DNA of 64,000 bases from assembly GCA_022605425.2 (NCBI GenBank), contig CM061246.1, positions 806,001-870,000 of the forward strand. The letters run 5' to 3'. How positions within the stretch are numbered: position 1 is the stretch's first letter; every line of letters starts with the position of its first letter. The notes under the pieces are model-generated. The model was not told the DNA's origin. It ran no database searches and worked only from the letters and a program-made list of their open reading frames with translations. Of the stretch, positions 44,019 through 55,200 are shown piece after piece. The translations under genes were made by a program, and so were the position numbers. The DNA comes from Hamiltosporidium tvaerminnensis (taxonomy: Eukaryota; Microsporidia; Dubosqiidae).

Positions 44019-46049
44019 ATAACGGAAATATTTATTTTAAATGTTTCATTTCCGTTATCTTATTTTATTACAAAACATATTCCTATAAATTTATTGTTCA
44101 ATTTTAAAACAGAATTTTTAGATTCCAAACCGAATTCTTTTTGTTTTTTTTAAATTAAAATAATTTGTTTTCAAAAAAAACTTCTTCGAATTAAAAATCA
44201 TTATAAATACTATTTTACTATTTATTCCCAATACCAAGTAAATTTTCTTTTTATTTAAAATCCATCATAAATTTATAACAAGAAATTTTATTTTTAAACA
44301 TAGTTGTGGTAATTACCTTTCTTGAATTAATACATTTGAATTTCTACTTGTATTTATTTATTAATCACAAATTTTTTTTCGTAAAAACCATTATAAAGAC
44401 TAAATATAAAATTTCTAGGTATAAATAGAAAGAAATTATAAAAAAACATAACAGAAATTAAAAAAATTTGAATGTAAATTTATTGAAATTAAATTTCTTG
44501 ATTAAATTTTAATTATTTTCTAATATATTCTACACTTGTAATGAGTTATAATCTCTTTGTAAGAAATTGTGTTTTTTGAGTTAATTTTAATTGTTTTTCT
44601 GATTATTCAACGTTTTCAATAATTTAGAATCATTCTGACAAAAATCATGTTTCTTCTATTTACTTTAACTACTCTTCTAATGATTCAAAACTTTTTTCAA
44701 AAATTTGAGATTTAAGTTGAGAAAAATCTTTTTTCCTTATTTACTTTAACTACTCTTCTAATGATTCAACACTTCTTTAAAAAATTTGAGATTTAAGTTG
44801 AGAAAAATCTTTAATTTAGCAAAAATCACTAAATTTGTAAAAACTGGCAATTTTTTTAATTAGATAAGCCATTTATAGATTTAAAAGTTTTTAATCGTTA
44901 AGTAATTTACATAATTACCTGCAGAAATACCAAATTACTTATAAAACAGCAAATTAGAAATTTATTAGTTAACATAATTTGTTTCCATATTAGATATTTC
45001 ATTTAAAATACTATTACAGTTGTATATTTTTTTATCGTTATTAGTGTTTGTAAAGCATTACAGCCTCTCATGATACTTACCAAAGATCTTTTTCATGAAT
45101 AATTCATTAGATAACTTGCAGCAAACCAGGTATGAAAGTGTCTGACTATTTTCAAAATCGGTACGACTAATTTCTTTATTAAAAAAAACGAAGATTTTAT
45201 AGAAGTATTGTATATAAATACAGAACTTAAAATCATTAAAATAATTTTTGAACACAACAGGTTTAGTTTCTGAAATAATATTTGATATTGATTACTTTGG
45301 AAAATAATGATTTAAATGTTTGTAATTTGTTATGATTAGAAAAATAATGAATTTTTGTATCGTTAATCGATACATGAATAGTGATGGAATTATTTCAGCA
45401 ATTATATGTTTTAAGATTTGTGTTATCTGTTTAATTAATCTAATTTCATATCATTTAAAAAAATTCTAAAAAAGTTTTACAACCCAAACTTATTTTGAAA
45501 CAACCTAGTTATTGAAACAATGATTATTTTGTTTTAGAAACAAAGTTTAAAATCATCTCCATGTTTATCTTATATTTAATATTTCCCCAATATAATACAA
45601 ATATCTATCAAATTACTTATGCCTCATATTAATTTAATCAAACTTTACAATATATATTATCTGAATTAACAAGGACTTAATTATCGACTATAAAAATAAA
45701 CTAAAAATATTTTCAAAACATTCAGTGATGCAATCAACTTTTAATTCATTGATAGTATATTAAAGCACCAATAAACTAAGACAAAGCAATTCTAAGTTAA
45801 ACTTATACAGATAAATATACACGTAACTTAAAATTTACTTTTAATCACTAAATAAATACGTCATATTCTTAAAAATACTCCTTTTAAAGTATATTTTTTA
45901 ACTTAAACACATTCTAATTGATATATCTAAGCTGTGACAAATTGTAATATAGCTGATTTATAAGAATTTCTACTAATTGGTTCTTTTTCTCCCAAACAAC
46001 TGGAAACCAACATATTTTTATACAAAAAAAAGTTTCGATAAAGTTTTCT
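44019..46049. other. 2-kb AT-rich spacer
   Basis: Divergent promoter region between AMP deaminase (minus) and the CHY/RING gene (plus). It contains one 81-bp tandem duplication. No gene is supported. Confidence 0.6.
44660..44822. repeat. 81-bp tandem duplication
   Basis: TACTTTAACTACTCTTCTAA at 44661 recurs at 44742. Each copy continues into ATTTGAGATTTAAGTTGAGA and AAAATCTT with few differences. Noncoding. Confidence 0.85.
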
Positions 46050-46793
46050 ATGTACCAAGAAGAGCCATTTGGCTGCACACATTATAAAAGAAATTGTTTA
46101 ATCGTTGCAGACTGCTGCAAAAGAACTTACCCATGTAGATTCTGTCACGATGATAATGAAGACCATTCTATAAATCGGTACAAAATCAGAGAAATGCTTT
46201 GTTTATACTGTGGTTTGATACAAGAGGTGAGTAATCAGTGCTGCAAATGCAACAAAAAAATGGCCGAATATTTTTGTGCGCAGTGCAAGTTTTGGTCAAA
46301 TTCTACCGAAGAAATATTTCACTGCGCCAAATGCAAAATGTGCCGTATCGGACCACAGAACCGAACATTTCATTGCACTGACTGCAATGCATGTATGAAC
46401 AAAGACCTACACAACAACCACATACACATAGAAAACACTCTTAAAAGTAATTGTCCAATCTGTGCAGAATATATGTTCACCAGTATAAAGAATCTCACTC
46501 TTCTTAACTGTGGACACTCTATACACACAGAATGCTTAGAATATTACATCAAAGGTAGCCATCAGTGCCCAATATGCCTTAAATCTATAGGAGATATGAA
46601 CCTATACAATCAAAAAATAGACTTTATCTTATCAAACAATCTAAAACTTTACAAAGACACAGACATTTGGATGTGTGAGATATCCTGTTTCGATTGCAAA
46701 GAAACATCAAAAAGCTTTTATAGATTTCTTTTCAACAAATGTCAAATTTGCAAGTCTTACAACACACGAACAGGTGATGTTTATAAAGAATAA
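46050..46793 (+). CDS. CHY/CTCHY/RING zinc-finger protein, Pirh2 (RCHY1)-like ubiquitin ligase
   Basis: A 247-residue cysteine-rich protein with the Pirh2 domain order. An N-terminal CHY zinc finger (GCTHYKRNC...CCKRTYPCRFCHD, residues about 8-75) is followed by a CTCHY finger (YFCAQCKFW...FHCAKCKMCRIG...HCTDCNAC, about 80-125) and a RING finger (CPICAEYM...LNCGHSIHTECLEYY...CPIC, about 138-180). Two more CxxC pairs (CFDCKE, CQICKS) form the C-terminal ribbon. Pirh2-type proteins are RING ubiquitin ligases. The substrate in this organism is unknown. All expected zinc ligands that I can check are present. Its end abuts the repeat island that contains prp8. Confidence 0.9.
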   Translation: MYQEEPFGCTHYKRNCLIVADCCKRTYPCRFCHDDNEDHSINRYKIREMLCLYCGLIQEVSNQCCKCNKKMAEYFCAQCKFWSNSTEEIFHCAKCKMCRIGPQNRTFHCTDCNACMNKDLHNNHIHIENTLKSNCPICAEYMFTSIKNLTLLNCGHSIHTECLEYYIKGSHQCPICLKSIGDMNLYNQKIDFILSNNLKLYKDTDIWMCEISCFDCKETSKSFYRFLFNKCQICKSYNTRTGDVYKE

Positions 46794-46799
46794 TAAACT

Positions 46800-47165
46800 C
46801 AGACATTTTTTGCTATTTTTAAGTATTCCTCAATCTTTCTTAATACCTTCTAATCATTATCTTAGTACATCATTCTATTCTTTTAAAATATTATTCTCTT
46901 GGTATATTATTCTCTTAGTAGATCATTATCATACCACATCATTCTATTCTCTTAGTATATTATCTTCTTAAAATATTATTCTCTTAACATATTATTATTT
47001 TTAAAATACCTAACCTTAAATTAGTCGATAAAATCCCCTATTCTAACCCTAGATATAACCCTAGATATAACCCTAGATATAACCCTAATAATTCCATATA
47101 TTTAACACCCCCTTTAAAATACTACAATTTACAAAAAAAATACATTTAATTTAAACCCCTCCAAG
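46800..47165 (+). repeat. Start of the repeat island: CTTAGTATATTATT units, then CCCTAGATATAA units
   Basis: Between 46860 and 46995 a roughly 20-bp motif (ATTATTCTCTTAGTATATT) recurs several times. At 47047-47085 CCCTAGATATAA is repeated three times in tandem, a telomere-like C-rich array. C-rich sequence continues to the prp8 start. It forms the upstream flank of the prp8 locus. Confidence 0.75.
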
Positions 47166-47174
47166 AAAAAATCA

Positions 47175-49202
47175 ATGCCCAACAAAAACCACCCACTTCC
47201 TCCAGAACATTACCGAAGACTAATAAACCTACCACTTTCATCAAAACACACACTTCCTTCTCTAAAATACCTACCACACTCACTTCTATACCTCTTTAAA
47301 AGTATACCGTTTCCATGGGAAAATATTAAATACGTTAAAGTTCGTTACCACCATAAAAATATATTAACGTTTGTCCAAGACAAAACACGTGTTACTGATT
47401 ATCAAAATAAATGGAAATTTATTTTTAATGAAATTTCTACCAAACAAACCCATATTCTCTCTTTTCCTATTTATGATGATAACCACCCGTTAATCAACTA
47501 TGAAGATATTGTTAACTATCCTTTACCAACACCCTTTAATATCAGTACTAATACAGACAGTAATTATAAGGGTGTTAATGAAAGGGATATAAAGAAGGGT
47601 GTTAACGATAAGAAGATAGTAGAGGGTGTTAACGAAAGGGATATAAAGAAGGGTGTTAATGAAAGGGATATAGAGAAAGGTGTTAATAAGTATAGTAGTT
47701 TAGAGGGTGTTAACGAAAGGGATATAAAGAAGGGTGTTAACGATAAGAAGATAGTAGAGGGTGTTAATAAGTATAGTAATTATAAGGGTGTTAATGATAA
47801 GGATATAGAGAAAGGTGTTAATAACAGTACTAATAAACAACACCATGTTAATAAGACCAACTCTAACCCCACCCTAACCCTAAAAACATGCATAAACAAC
47901 AATACTTCTTACAAATTACAGGGTCATAACTTCCTAAGAAGTAAGAATTCTCTCTTAACAGTAAGAAAACTAAACCTACTAATACCTAACACCCCCTATA
48001 CAAAAAACCCATCCCTTTCCACATATAATTCTCTTCCTATTCAAACTATAAATACTCTTACACACTCATATCATAAAATTGTATATCCATACCTCTACAA
48101 TAATATTTTACCAAATACAAACATTCCACTTGAAAAAATACATCCACAACTCACACACAATACTTGTAATTATAATAACAGTAATAAAGAATATAATTAT
48201 AACTGTAATAATAAAGATAATTATAAAGATAATAAAGATAATTATAACTGTAATGATAAAGAGTTTGAACAGGAAAATAAAAGAATTAAATACAATAATA
48301 ACACTTCATCTGATAAAGAAATTAAATATTTACAACAGCATAAACGCATAAACAGAAATAATACAAAAGAAGAAATAAACAGAGAATGCATAAACAGAAA
48401 TAATATAAAAGAAGAAATAAACAGAGAATGCATAAACAGAGAAGAAATAAAAACCCGCAACCCTCCTAACACATCCAACACATCCAATTCTACTAACACA
48501 TCCAATTCTCCTAACACATCCAATTCTCCTAACACATCCAATTCTCCTAACACATCCAACATATCTAATATTCCCTCTGAAACACCCCTTTTAAAACACC
48601 TCTACACTTACACTACAAACCCCTTAATAACACCTATCTCCCTATCCTTAATAAAACACACCTTAAAAAATAAAAAAGGTAAAAAATCAAATAAAAAAAC
48701 AATAAAACAAATCCTAAAAACAAAATATTTTCACACAACAACACTAGACTGGTTAGAAGTATCACTTTCTACCTTACAACAGTCAAAAAAAATTCTTACA
48801 AATATTTTACGCATAAAAAATATTTCTTACCTTTGCATTGACAATAATTTTAATATAAAACCAACTCGTACATTAACAACAAAAGAACGTAAAAAAAGTA
48901 GACTTGGTTCTTCTTTTCATTTACTTAGAGAAATACTTAAATTACTTAAACATGTCACTGATTTGTTTACTTTATATAGAAGTAATACTATTACATGGTT
49001 AACACTTACTTGTAATATTTATTATGTTTTTAGTCATGTTGGTACACTTACAGGTATTTATAGGTATAAGTATAAAGCTATGAGACAAATAAGAAGATGT
49101 AAGTATTTAAATGCAATAATAAAGGGTATGGTAGGGGGTAGTGTGGTATGGGGTGGGGATAGTAGTAGTGTGGTAGGGGTGGGGATAGTAGTAGTGTGGT
49201 AG
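47175..49202 (+). CDS. PRP8: prp8 segment A: PRO8NT and first part of the central domain
   Basis: 675 codons in one frame. Residues 1-115 are the PRO8NT domain (LPPEHYRRLINLP, LKYLPHSLLYLF, IPFPWENIKYVKVRYHH, FPIYDDNHPLINYED). After a 27-nt-repeat insert (residues about 130-240), KIVYPYLYNNILP (about 300-312) matches the FPYLYNNLP block. After a second insert, residues about 475-650 are the PROCN-type domain, with TLDWLEVSLSTLQQS, NFNIKPTRTLTTKERKKSR and GTLTGIYRYKYKAMRQIRRCKYL. The frame then runs into G-rich repeat and stops at 49202. The neighbouring frame takes over after a G-run at 49176-49179. Confidence 0.9.
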   Translation: MPNKNHPLPPEHYRRLINLPLSSKHTLPSLKYLPHSLLYLFKSIPFPWENIKYVKVRYHHKNILTFVQDKTRVTDYQNKWKFIFNEISTKQTHILSFPIYDDNHPLINYEDIVNYPLPTPFNISTNTDSNYKGVNERDIKKGVNDKKIVEGVNERDIKKGVNERDIEKGVNKYSSLEGVNERDIKKGVNDKKIVEGVNKYSNYKGVNDKDIEKGVNNSTNKQHHVNKTNSNPTLTLKTCINNNTSYKLQGHNFLRSKNSLLTVRKLNLLIPNTPYTKNPSLSTYNSLPIQTINTLTHSYHKIVYPYLYNNILPNTNIPLEKIHPQLTHNTCNYNNSNKEYNYNCNNKDNYKDNKDNYNCNDKEFEQENKRIKYNNNTSSDKEIKYLQQHKRINRNNTKEEINRECINRNNIKEEINRECINREEIKTRNPPNTSNTSNSTNTSNSPNTSNSPNTSNSPNTSNISNIPSETPLLKHLYTYTTNPLITPISLSLIKHTLKNKKGKKSNKKTIKQILKTKYFHTTTLDWLEVSLSTLQQSKKILTNILRIKNISYLCIDNNFNIKPTRTLTTKERKKSRLGSSFHLLREILKLLKHVTDLFTLYRSNTITWLTLTCNIYYVFSHVGTLTGIYRYKYKAMRQIRRCKYLNAIIKGMVGGSVVWGGDSSSVVGVGIVVVW

Positions 49203-52200
49203 GGGGTGTTAGTGATAGTAGTAGTGTGTTAGGGGGTGGTGGGGATAGTAGTAGTAAACAACACCCCTTTAATGACAGTAATAGTAAACAACACCCTGTT
49301 AATAATAATACTAATAATTATCACCCCTTTAATGACAGTAATAGTAAACAACACCCCTTTAATACCGCACCTAATAATTATCACCCTGTTAATAATACAC
49401 CTATTAATTATAACCCTCTTAATACTACTACACCCTCTTTATGGTCTCCTTTGTGGAGAGTATGGTTAGCATTTCTACGTGGTCATACTTCCTTATTATC
49501 CACATACTTATCTAACCTATCCTTACGTATGATAAATGGTAGGAAATATAATAAAAAGAAAATAACAAAACAAAGAATAGAAAGTAATTATGATATTATA
49601 TTACGTAACAGTATTAGAGATACAGTACGTAGATATGTACCACCTGATGTATATACAGAATGTGTTAAGAGTGTATTGTCTTATTATAGTGAAGGATGGA
49701 GGTGTTATAAGAGTAATATTGGGTTTTGTTTAGGGTTAGGTGTTGATAGTATTGTATCTAACCCTAGCCTAACCCTAAATAAATGCATAAACAACTATGA
49801 TAATAGTAAATGCATAAACAACTATGATAATAGTAAATGCATAAACAACTATGATAATAGTAAATACACCTTAACAACTCTATCACCCCCTTTAATAACC
49901 CTGTTATAGATACACACCTTAACAATACTATCACTTCCTTTAACAACTCTATCACCTCCTCTAATAACCCCCTTTATTCTATTATAAATCACTTCTTATC
50001 ACTTAAAGCTATAAATTATTATAATTCAACAGTTAAAACCTATAAAAGAATACTTAACAATAAAAAAGTAGATAAAACAGATATTAAGAAGAATAAAGGT
50101 AAAATAACAAGGCTTTACCTTAAAAAGGAATTTAACAGACAAAAAATGTATTTAGAAAAAGGACCCTTTATTACAGAAGAAGAGGGTGTTAAGATATACA
50201 AGTTAATGTATGAGTATGTAAGGGGTGTTAATAATAGTAGGGGTTTATGGGGTGTTAATAATAGTAGTAGTGTATTAGAGGGTGTTAGTGATAGTAGGGG
50301 GGTAGAGGGTGTTAATAATAGTACTAATAAACAACAGGGTGTTAACATTAGTACTAATAAACAACACCCCTTTACCGACCCTAACACTAACACTAACACT
50401 AACACTACCACTAACACTACTACTAACACTAACACTACCACTAACACTACCACTAATACTAACCCTAACCCTAACACTAATACTAACACTAATATCCCCT
50501 TCCCTACCTTTAACACTGATACTGACTACAAACTACTATCACTAACACTATCATACATTAAAAACAACTACCCTTTAAACAATAAAGACCAATTATTTAT
50601 ACAAGAATGTATTAACACCCCTGTTAATACACTATCATTAATAAAAAAATCTTTTCTTTTAAAAAGAACATTTACAGATATAAAAATACAATTAACTGAT
50701 ACTTTAACACCCTTTTATACTATAGATTCTATAGATCTTATAACAGATACCTTTTTAGAATATTATTTATGGTATAAAGGGTGTTATTATATACCTGTAT
50801 ATTATAAACCTAGTGATAGTGAAATAATGGGTGTTACAGTACAAAGATACAGTAACACGATAAGTAGCATAGTGTATGGTAATAACGTTAGTGGTAGTGG
50901 TAGTGGTAAGGAATACATAAACAATCTTAGTAAAGACAATTGCATAAACAATCTTAGTAGAGACAAATGCATAAACAATCTTAGTAGAGACAAATGCATA
51001 AACAATCTTAGTAAAGACAAAAGCATAAACAACCTTAGTACAGACAAATGCATAAACAGTGAATGCATAAACAATCTTAGTAGAGACAAATGCATAAACA
51101 ACCTTAGTAGAGACAAATGCATAAACAATCTTAGTACAGACAAATGCATAAACAGTGAATGCATAAACACCAATGACAATACCAATAACAACACTACAAA
51201 TACAAATAACACCAACAACAATAACACCAATACCTATAACTATATCCTTGTTACTTCTACTGTCTCTAATCTTTATAAAAATATAGACTTAACACTTCTT
51301 TATAAATTACTGTTACTTATAATAGATGAAACTCTATGTGATTATATAATAAGTAGGTTAAGATGTACGTTAATATATAAGGATATTAAAGTAGGTGTTA
51401 ATTATGGTGTTATTAAAGGAATACCTTTTAGTTGTTATATTTGTTGTTATTATAGTGTTATTGTTGATATAATGCTTATAGGAATAGAGGGTGTTAATAG
51501 TATGTGTAAGGATAGGGGTATTAGTAATAGAGGTAGTGTTGTAGGGGGTGTTAGTAATAGGGAGTGTATGTTAGAGGGTGTTAGTAATACTAGTGGATTA
51601 GAGGGTGTTAGTAATACTAGTGGAGTAGGGTGTTTAGATGTATTGGTGTTAATATATTAAGGATAGTGTTAGTAATACTAGTGGAGTAGAGGGTGTTAAT
51701 AATAGGGAGTGTATGTTAGAGGGTGTTAATAGTATGTGTAAGGATAGGGGTGTTAGTAATACTAGTGGATTAGAGGGTGTTGGTAAGAGGGATAGTAAGT
51801 TAGAGGGTGTTGGTAGGAGGGATAGTAAGTTAGAGGGTGTTAGTAATACTAGTGGATTAGGGGTTAGTATAATGTAGGTGTTATAGTATGTAAGGATAGG
51901 GTGTTAGTAATACTAGTGGATTAGAGGGTGTTAGTAATAGAGATATTAATGAAGGTGTTAGTAATACATTAGATAAACAACAGGGTGTTAGTAATAATAC
52001 TAATAGCTATCACCCTCTATACAATAATACTAATAGCTATCACCCTCTTAACAACAGTACTACTTATCACCCTCTTAACAACAGTACTACTTATCACCCT
52101 CTTAACAACAGTACTACTTATCACCCTCTTAACAACTATACCAATAGCTATCACCCTCTTAACACTACTAACAACAATACAAACAACAATACCCTTGCTC

Positions 52201-55200
52201 ACTACTTAAGATACTTAGATACCTCTTATATATTATTAAGACTATCTGATAATAACATTATAGATTTATTAAGTAATTTAAAAATAAGAAGAAGAATATT
52301 TAAAAATAAATATAATAAAGAATATATCATTAAAGATAAAATATTAACAGCACTTTATATGGAATACAGTAGTAGAGTGTTAAGTAGTGTTTGTAGTATT
52401 AAGAGTAAGGATTTTAGTGTTAGTAAAGGAGAATCATTATATTTCTCAATGGGAGGGTTTAATTGTAAGATAGTAAGGGGTGTTAGTAATAAGGATATGT
52501 TAGAGGGTGTTAATGCTAGTAGGTATATATTAGAGGGTGTTAATGATACGAGTAGAGGACTAGAGGGTGTTAGTAATATGAGTAGTAGGTTAGGTGATAT
52601 AAAGGGTGTTAATGATAAGGGTAGGGGATTAGAGGGTGTTAGTAATAAGGATATGTTAGAGGGTGTTAGTAATACTACTACTGATCAACACCCTTATAGT
52701 ACTAGTACTTATAACCCTCTTAACACCAACACCTACAATCAACACCCTCTTAATCCTAACAATATTAACACCTACAATCAACACCCTCTTAATCCTAACC
52801 CTCTTAATCCTAATAATCAACACCCTCTTAATCCTAACAATATTAACACCTACAATCAACACCCTCTTAATCCTAACAATATTAACACCTACAATCAACA
52901 CCCTGTTAACACCAACACCTACAATCAACACCCTCTTAATCCTAACAATATTAACACCTATAATCCACACCCTCTTAATCCTAATAACTCTAACAATATT
53001 AACAATAATACAGTTATTCTTCCTTCTGGTAATACTCTTGTCTTAACTGTTAGTACTTCTTCTATAAATCTATTAAAATTACAAGTAAACAGACTTTGTA
53101 TAAGAAGTATAGGAAGTACCTTTATAAAAACAATAAGTAAATGGAATAAAATATTAATTTCATTCCTATGTTATTATAGAGAAGCAGTCACTTGTATTGA
53201 TATTATAAATAAATTAGAAAATAAAATAAAAAGTGTTATTAAGAAAGGAATTAACAGTAAAATGCCTAATAGATTTCCACCTGTTATTTTTTATTCTCCT
53301 TTATATTGTGGAGGTCTTAATATGTATAGTTGTAGTGGATGTGGTGTTAATATACTTAAGTATATTAATTCTTGGAATAAAGAGATTAAAGAAGGAGAAG
53401 AGGCATATAAGGAGATGGAAGGTATAATAAGTAGAAGTGTAAAGGGTTATAATGATATAGGGTATGTAGGGGGTGTTACGTATAAGGAGATAGTAGGGGG
53501 TGTTAATGAAAGGGAGATGGTAGGGGGTGTTAGTAAAAGGGAGGTAGTAGGGGGTGTTAGTAAAAGGGAGATGGTAGGGGGTGTTAGTAAAAGGGAGGTA
53601 GTAGGGGGTGTTAGTAAAAGGGAGATGGTAGGGGGTGTTAATGAAAGGGAGATGGTAGGGGGTGTTAGTAAAAGGGAGGTAGTAGGGGGTGTTAGTAAAA
53701 GGGAGATGGTAGGGGGTGTTAATGAAAGGGAGGTAGTAGGGGGTTATAATGAAAGGGAGATGGTAGGGGGTGTTAGTAAAAGGGAGGTAGTAGGGGGTGT
53801 TAGCAAGGAATATTATAGTAAGGATAGTAGAGGGGGTGTTAATGAAAGGGAGATAGTAGGGGGTGTTAGTAAGGGATATTATAGTAAGGATAGTAGAGGG
53901 GGTGTTAGTAAAAGGGAGGTAGTAGGGGGTGTTAGTAAGGAATATGATACTAGAATTTATAAAGATATAAAAGGTGTTAACATAAGTATTAATGAACAAC
54001 AGGGTGTTAACAACAATACTAATAGATACCCTCTTAACAATACTACTAATACTTATCACCCTCTTAACAATACTACTACTACTTATCACCCTCTTAACAA
54101 CAATACTTATACTTATCACCCTCTTAGTAACACTACTTATACTTATCACCCTCTTAACAATACTAATACTTATCACCCTCTTAGTAACACTACTAATACT
54201 TATCACCCTCTTACCACCTCCCTAACTACCCCTAACCTTCTTAAGTTTAGAGGTAAGTTATCACACCTTTTAAATAAAGGATTACCACGTATTAACACTA
54301 TTTATAACAAAGATAAAGATATAAGGTGTTATGATAAAGGTTATAGAATAAGAGGTATTTATAAGAAATATAATTGTAAATATGATTATTTATATTTTAC
54401 TGATATAAGACATGATGGTAAGATATATGATGTTAGTAGTTATAGTAGTGAATGTGTTATTAAGTTAGGAGGATATAAAGAGATATACAAGCATACCTTA
54501 TACAGTTGTATATTTGGTAGAGATGATAGTAGGGGGTGATAGTGATAGAGGTAGGGATGTAGGGGGTGTTAGAGGTAGGGATGTAGGGGGTGTTAGTAAC
54601 AGAGGTAGTGAGGTAGGGGGTGTTAGTAATAGAGGTAGTGCGGTAGAGGGTGTTAGTAACAGAGGTAGTGAGGTAGGGGGTGATAGTAATAAGGATTTGT
54701 TAGAGGGTGTTAGTAATAGGTATAGTAATATAAAGGGTGTTAGTAATAGTGTAGATGATTATAACCCTGTTAGTAGTAGTACTAGTAATTATAACCCTGT
54801 TAGTAGTAGTACTTGTAATATAAAGGGTGTTAGTAACAGTGTAGATAATTATAACCCTGTTAATAGTATCACTAGTAATTATAACCCTGTTAATAGTAGT
54901 ACTAGTAATATAAAGGGTGTTAGTAATAGTGTAGATGATTATAACCCTGTTAGTAGAATTACGAATAATTATAACCCTGTTAGTAGTAGTACTAGTAATT
55001 ATAACCCTGTTAGTAGTAGTACTAGTAATTATCACCCTGTTAGTAACTGTACTAGTAATTATCACCCTCTTACTACTACTACAAACACCACCCATACTAA
55101 CACCAACAACCATACTATCACCCCCCATACTACCATACCACTTATCTCTTTACATACGTTATCTGCCTTTGAAGAAAGTATGAAATATAAAAAACTAACA

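Noticed and set aside
47560-47835. CRISPR-like array (regular 27-nt repeats)
   Set aside because: The units are directly adjacent with no unique spacers, and they are translated in frame between eukaryotic protein domains.
48242-48562. Open frames on the minus strand and in alternate plus frames throughout 48-59 kb, encoding LVLVLGLGL, VKRVISSTV or LLTILTPT-type peptides
   Set aside because: They are shadows of the repeat units. Repeats with a period divisible by three stay open in several frames, and only the plus-strand frames carry Prp8 blocks.
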